Notes under the pieces: model-generated
What the model was told of the DNA's origin: nothing
The model's input: the letters and a program-made list of their open reading frames with translations, nothing else
Databases searched by the model: none
Translations under genes and position numbers: made by a program
Shown here: piece by piece, positions 6,093 to 8,739 of the stretch
How positions within the stretch are numbered: the first letter of the stretch is position 1
Layout: each line of letters begins with the position of its first letter
Assembly: GCA_900555515.1 (NCBI GenBank)
Contig: USLO01000067.1
Span: 1-8,739, forward strand
Length of the DNA stretch: 8,739 nucleotides
Reading direction: 5' to 3'
Source of the DNA: an uncultured Collinsella sp.
GTDB lineage: Bacteria > Actinomycetota > Coriobacteriia > Coriobacteriales > Coriobacteriaceae

Positions 6093-7299
6093 AGTTGCCG
6101 TAACCTCCCCTCTCCTGGTCGCGGATGACGTGGCCGCCCTCGAGGGCGATCACGCGACGGTGCATGCTATCGACCATCTCGCGGTCGTGCGTGGCGACGA
6201 TCACGGTGGTGCCGGTGCGGTTAATACGCTCGAGCAGCTTCATGATGCCCAGCGAGATCGCCGGGTCGAGGTTGCCCGTCGGCTCGTCGCAGATCAGCAG
6301 CGGCGGACGGTTGACCATAGCGCGGGCGACGGCAACGCGCTGCTGCTCGCCACCGGAAAGCTGGTCGGGCAGCGAGTCCATCTGATCGGCCAGGCCGACC
6401 AGACGCAGCACCTCGGGCACCTGGCTGCGAATGACGCCCTTGGGCTTGCCGATGCACTGCAGGGCAAACGCCACGTTTTCGTAGGCGGTCTTTTGCGGCA
6501 GAAGCTTAAAGTCCTGGAACACGGCGCCAATCTGGCGGCGCAGGAACGGAACCTTGCGGTTCTTGATCTTCATGAGGTCCTGACCGGCAACCAGGATGCG
6601 GCCGCTCGTCGGCTTGACGTCGCGGTTGAGCGTCGACAGCAGCGTGGTCTTACCCGAACCGGAGTGACCGACCAGGAAGACGAACTCGCCCGGATAGATC
6701 TCGATGTTGATGTCGTCGAGTGCAGGCTTGTTGGGCTGTGCCGGATAGATCTTGGTGACATGCTCCATAAGGATAACGGGCTCGACACCGGCCTGCTTGG
6801 CCATCTTCTTGCGGCTGGCCTGCGGATCGATGGGCGCAAACACCGACGTAAAATCGGGGTTGTTGAGCGCGTTATCGAGACTTGCGACCTCGGCCGCCTG
6901 ATCGCTCTCGACCACCGGGGCAGCAGGCTGCGTGGGGTCGGGAATAGCGGCAAAGAGACCTGACTGCGCAGGCTGAGGAACCGGCGTCGCAGGGGCCAAG
7001 GGGTCGGGAATGCCGGCCATGGTAGGCTGCGGCGTGGCGGCACCAGCCTGAGGCTGCTCCACACGAGCGGTCACGACCTGAACGGGCTCAAAACCCGCCG
7101 TGCCGGAAAGCGCGACATCGCTGTTGGGATTGTAGGCAAAGGGATCGGATGCCGGCTGTGCCTGATCTGCCGGCTGAGCGGGGGCCTGAGCAACAGGCTG
7201 GCCCTCTGAATCCGGAGTGGCGAAACGACTGCCCTGGACGCCTGCCTGCGTCTTGGGGGCATCATCGCCCGCACCGGAGGTACGGAAGTGGTTACCCAC
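6079..7299 (-). CDS. ftsE: Cell division ATP-binding protein FtsE with a long N-terminal extension
   Basis: The ABC ATPase of the FtsEX division complex. The ATPase core starts near residue 174 and is intact: Walker A GHSGSGKTT (211-219), Q-loop Gln262, signature LSGGEQQR (314-321), Walker B LLICDEP (334-340) with catalytic Glu339, and the H-loop at His371. Typical FtsE proteins are about 220-230 residues; this one has 406. The first 170 or so are rich in Ala, Pro, Gln, Asp and Thr, with no predicted helix or membrane segment, and carry repeats around IPDP (97-100, 119-122) and a related PIDP (156-159). It is likely a disordered cytoplasmic tail. The start is GTG 7299 with AAGGAG five bases upstream. 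Internal ATGs at residues 166 and 178 have no clear ribosome site, so I take the extension as translated. The gene leads the ftsE-ftsX operon. Confidence 0.94.
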   Translation of the reverse strand: MGNHFRTSGAGDDAPKTQAGVQGSRFATPDSEGQPVAQAPAQPADQAQPASDPFAYNPNSDVALSGTAGFEPVQVVTARVEQPQAGAATPQPTMAGIPDPLAPATPVPQPAQSGLFAAIPDPTQPAAPVVESDQAAEVASLDNALNNPDFTSVFAPIDPQASRKKMAKQAGVEPVILMEHVTKIYPAQPNKPALDDINIEIYPGEFVFLVGHSGSGKTTLLSTLNRDVKPTSGRILVAGQDLMKIKNRKVPFLRRQIGAVFQDFKLLPQKTAYENVAFALQCIGKPKGVIRSQVPEVLRLVGLADQMDSLPDQLSGGEQQRVAVARAMVNRPPLLICDEPTGNLDPAISLGIMKLLERINRTGTTVIVATHDREMVDSMHRRVIALEGGHVIRDQERGGYGNYGTN

Positions 7300-7304
7300 T
7301 GGTG

Positions 7305-7310
7305 CTCCTT
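7305..7310 (-). promoter_or_regulatory. Ribosome binding site supporting the GTG start of ftsE
   Basis: AAGGAG, five bases before GTG 7299. It supports translation of the full 406-residue protein rather than a start at the ATPase core. Confidence 0.75.
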
Positions 7311-7344
7311 ATCGTCGTGCGTTTAAACTACATGAGCGCTTTGT

Positions 7345-7353
7345 ATTTTAGCA
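7345..7353 (-). promoter_or_regulatory. Extended -10 promoter element for ftsE-ftsX
   Basis: TGCTAAAAT on the minus strand: a TGn extension followed by TAAAAT (five of six to consensus). The -35 region is weak, as is common for extended -10 promoters. It would give a leader of roughly 40 bases before GTG 7299. A 6-bp dyad (GCAGCA 7351-7356 with TGCTGC 7364-7369) overlaps its upstream edge. Confidence 0.45.
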
Positions 7354-7388
7354 GCATTAGCTTTGCTGCACATAAGAAGCATGGCGTG

Positions 7389-7539
7389 CTTAGGGATCCC
7401 GTCGGCCGGGCACAGGGTTACTCTCCAAATCGTCCTCGGACGTGTCGGAGCCCCCGCTGCGCGCTTCGCGCGGCGGGGGCTCCTCCGTCCTGCGGAAAGA
7501 TTTGGAGAGTAACCCTGTGCCCGGCCTGCGATAACTAAG
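7389..7539. repeat. Very large imperfect palindrome (about 151 bp) between the transketolase gene and ftsE
   Basis: The core arms 7404-7431 and 7499-7526 are perfectly complementary over 28 bp. Inside them is a second stem, 7447-7463 with 7467-7483 (17 bp including one T-G pair), closing a 3-base loop. Outside them, CTTAG (7389-7393) pairs with CTAAG (7535-7539) through a gapped match. The segments between outer and inner stems do not pair. There is no T-run on either side, no ORF inside, and no clear target-site duplication. It may be a MITE or REP-like element, a structured RNA, or a cruciform-forming site; I cannot choose among these. Confidence 0.8.
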
Positions 7540-7655
7540 GGGTCGCTGCGTTTTGCTTGGGTGCAGCAGCGCCGCGCTCGTGGGTTGTCTGAATTGCGCT
7601 TTGCCGATATATGCCCTTTTCCCTGATGGGACCGTGCTTGAGGGGCGTCTTCATA
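7540..7655. other. Gene-free spacer
   Basis: This stretch lies between two palindromes and holds no credible gene on either strand. A weak plus-strand promoter look-alike (TTGTCT, 17 bp, TATATG near 7586-7614) is present, but nothing downstream of it on that strand is a gene. Confidence 0.5.
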
Positions 7656-7721
7656 AGTTGCGGTGAAATAGGGACTGTTGAGCCTTTAAGCTGGCAAAAC
7701 AGTCCTTATTTCACCGCAACT
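7656..7721. repeat. 24-bp inverted repeat, long hairpin
   Basis: Arms 7656-7679 and 7698-7721 match at 23 of 24 positions around an 18-base loop; the single mismatch (G7671 against T7706) can form a G-U pair when read on the plus strand. Each arm contains GTTGCGGTGAAATA or a one-base variant of its complement. It lies four bases beyond the terminator-like hairpin at 7726-7754. No T-run follows on either strand, so a dispersed palindromic repeat or RNA-stabilising hairpin fits better than a terminator. Confidence 0.75.
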
Positions 7722-7725
7722 GAAA

Positions 7726-7754
7726 CAGGGGCGCTCTCCAAGAGAGCGCCCCTG
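7726..7754 (-). terminator. Probable terminator of the transketolase gene
   Basis: A perfect 13-bp stem (CAGGGGCGCTCTC / GAGAGCGCCCCTG) with a 3-base loop, about 70 bp past the transketolase stop. Read on the minus strand it is followed by TTTCAG, a short T-run. The stem is strong; the weak T-run lowers certainty. Confidence 0.65.
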
Positions 7755-7764
7755 CCGGGTTTCC

Positions 7765-7805
7765 ATAGTACTGGCGAAGCAGTTTTATAGTTCTGGCGAA
7801 GCAGT
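7765..7805. repeat. Two tandem copies of a 19-bp repeat
   Basis: ATAGTACTGGCGAAGCAGT (7765-7783) and ATAGTTCTGGCGAAGCAGT (7787-7805) differ at one base and have a period of 22 bp. They lie 20 bp past the transketolase stop and before its terminator hairpin, so they would be in the 3' untranslated region. The first copy has ACTG/CAGT ends that form a small dyad. Confidence 0.75.
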
Positions 7806-7824
7806 CCTTGAGATCCGCCTTGCC

Positions 7825-8739
7825 TTATGCCAAGAACTCCTTGGTGGTCGCCACGATGTTGGCGGCGTCCAGGCCGTACTTGTGCAGGAGCTCGGCACCC
7901 GGGCCGGACTCGCCGAAGGTGTCGTTGACGCCAATCTTCTTAAGCGGCGTCGGGCACTGCTCGCACAGGACATCGGCAACGGCGCTGCCCAGGCCACCGA
8001 TCACGGAGTGCTCCTCGACGGTCACGACGTGGCCGGTCTTAGTGGCGCTCTTGACGATCAGGTCGGCATCGATGGGCTTGATGGTGTGCATGTTGATGAC
8101 CTCGGCATCGATGCCCTCGGCAACAAGCTGCTCAGCGGCCTCGAGTGCCTCGCCGACCATCAGGCCGCAGGCGATGATGGTCACGTCAGCACCCTCGCGC
8201 ATGACGATGCCCTTGCCCACCTCGAACTTGTAGGTCTCGGGATCGTTGATAACCGGCGAGGCCAGACGGGCAAAGCGCATGTATACGGGGCCGTCGCACT
8301 CGTAGGCGGCGCGCGTCACGGCGCGGGCCTCGACGTCGTCGGCGGGAACAATCACGGTCATGCCGGGGATGACGCGCATGAGGGCGATATCTTCGCAGCA
8401 CTGGTGCGTGGCGCCGTCCTCGCCCACCGAGATGCCGGCGTGCGTGGCACCGATCTTAACGTTGAGGTGCGGGTAGCCGATGGAGTTGCGGACCTGCTCA
8501 AAGGCGCGGCCGGCAGCGAACATGGCAAAGGTGCTCGCGAAGGCAACGCGGCCGGTGGTCGCGATACCGGCGGCGACGCCCATCAGGTTGCTCTCGGCAA
8601 TGCCCACATCGAAGAAGCGGTCGGGGCAGGCTGCCTTGAACTTGCCGGTCTGCGTGGCGGCAGCCAGGTCGGCGTCGAGGACCACAAAGTCATCGTGCTC
8701 GTTGGCGAGCTCGACGAGGGCCTCGCCGTAGCTTACGCG
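7825..8739 (-). CDS. Transketolase, C-terminal subunit of a split enzyme (5' end cut by window edge)
   Basis: Transketolase moves two-carbon ketol units between sugar phosphates in the non-oxidative pentose phosphate pathway, using thiamine diphosphate. The visible 304 residues begin RVSYGEALVELANEHDDF and end at TAA 7825-7827; the frame is open to the window edge. Seen: the pyrimidine-binding domain with FFDVGIAESNLMGVAAGIA, whose Glu is the residue that activates the cofactor, then THAGISVGEDGATHQCCEDIALMR, and a C-terminal transketolase domain (roughly the last 120 residues). RVSYGEAL is typical of the opening of a separate C-terminal subunit of about 310 residues, so only a few codons should be missing and the N-terminal subunit (diphosphate-binding half) should lie just upstream beyond 8739. 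DXS is ruled out by length and the missing N-terminal half; a sulfopyruvate or other ThDP enzyme is less likely. A GTG at 8685 is internal, not the start. Confidence 0.93.
   Translation of the reverse strand, partial: RVSYGEALVELANEHDDFVVLDADLAAATQTGKFKAACPDRFFDVGIAESNLMGVAAGIATTGRVAFASTFAMFAAGRAFEQVRNSIGYPHLNVKIGATHAGISVGEDGATHQCCEDIALMRVIPGMTVIVPADDVEARAVTRAAYECDGPVYMRFARLASPVINDPETYKFEVGKGIVMREGADVTIIACGLMVGEALEAAEQLVAEGIDAEVINMHTIKPIDADLIVKSATKTGHVVTVEEHSVIGGLGSAVADVLCEQCPTPLKKIGVNDTFGESGPGAELLHKYGLDAANIVATTKEFLA

Noticed and set aside
6130..6963. 277-residue plus-strand open frame opposite ftsE
   Set aside because: Antisense shadow of the ABC ATPase gene; His/Asp/Arg-rich composition and no domain, as expected from reverse-reading a codon-biased gene.
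7404..7526. Large palindrome as a transcription terminator
   Set aside because: Neither end is followed by a T-run, and the stem is far longer than a normal intrinsic terminator.
7149..7538. Plus-strand open frame running from ftsE into the large palindrome
   Set aside because: It begins inside ftsE on the opposite strand, reads through a palindrome and shows no domain or ribosome site.
7404..7805. CRISPR array
   Set aside because: The repeats are unrelated palindromes plus one pair of 19-bp copies with a 3-bp gap; there are no regular repeat-spacer units and no cas genes.

Overview
The window reads as GC-rich chromosomal DNA from an actinobacterial anaerobe. A Coriobacteriia (Collinsella-like) host is the best guess. 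It rests on the split transketolase, the FtsE with a long Ala/Pro/Gln-rich N-terminal extension, the GC-rich coding style and the general gene mix; no rRNA or marker gene fixes the taxon. Every convincing gene lies on the minus strand, so the order of transcription is from high to low coordinates.

From right to left: (1) 7825-8739 is the C-terminal subunit of a split transketolase, cut by the window edge only a few residues after its expected start. (2) 7300-7824 is the only long gene-free stretch. It holds a 19-bp tandem repeat, a terminator-like hairpin, a 24-bp near-perfect dyad, a very large dyad of about 150 bp, and the probable ftsE promoter. (3) 5172-7299 is ftsE-ftsX, overlapping by 14 bp and ended by a strong intrinsic terminator. 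FtsE carries about 170 extra N-terminal residues. (4) 2901-5036 is a complete RNase R with its own hairpin terminator. (5) 2119-2724 is a solitary small serine recombinase, preceded by a cluster of inverted repeats that overlaps its likely promoter. (6) 1432-2013 is a VanZ-like membrane protein starting at TTG. (7) 1-1227 is a murR-like regulator followed 10 bp later by murQ (truncated at the window start), a MurNAc-6-phosphate recycling operon with dyads in its control region.

The genes do not form one pathway. Two sets bear on the cell wall: FtsEX, which controls wall hydrolysis at division, and MurR/MurQ, which salvages a wall sugar. VanZ-like proteins are sometimes linked to envelope-drug resistance. 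Transketolase and RNase R are housekeeping functions. I see no convincing new multi-gene system. The items most worth a second look are the FtsE extension, the stack of palindromes between the transketolase gene and ftsE, and the recombinase with its upstream repeats.
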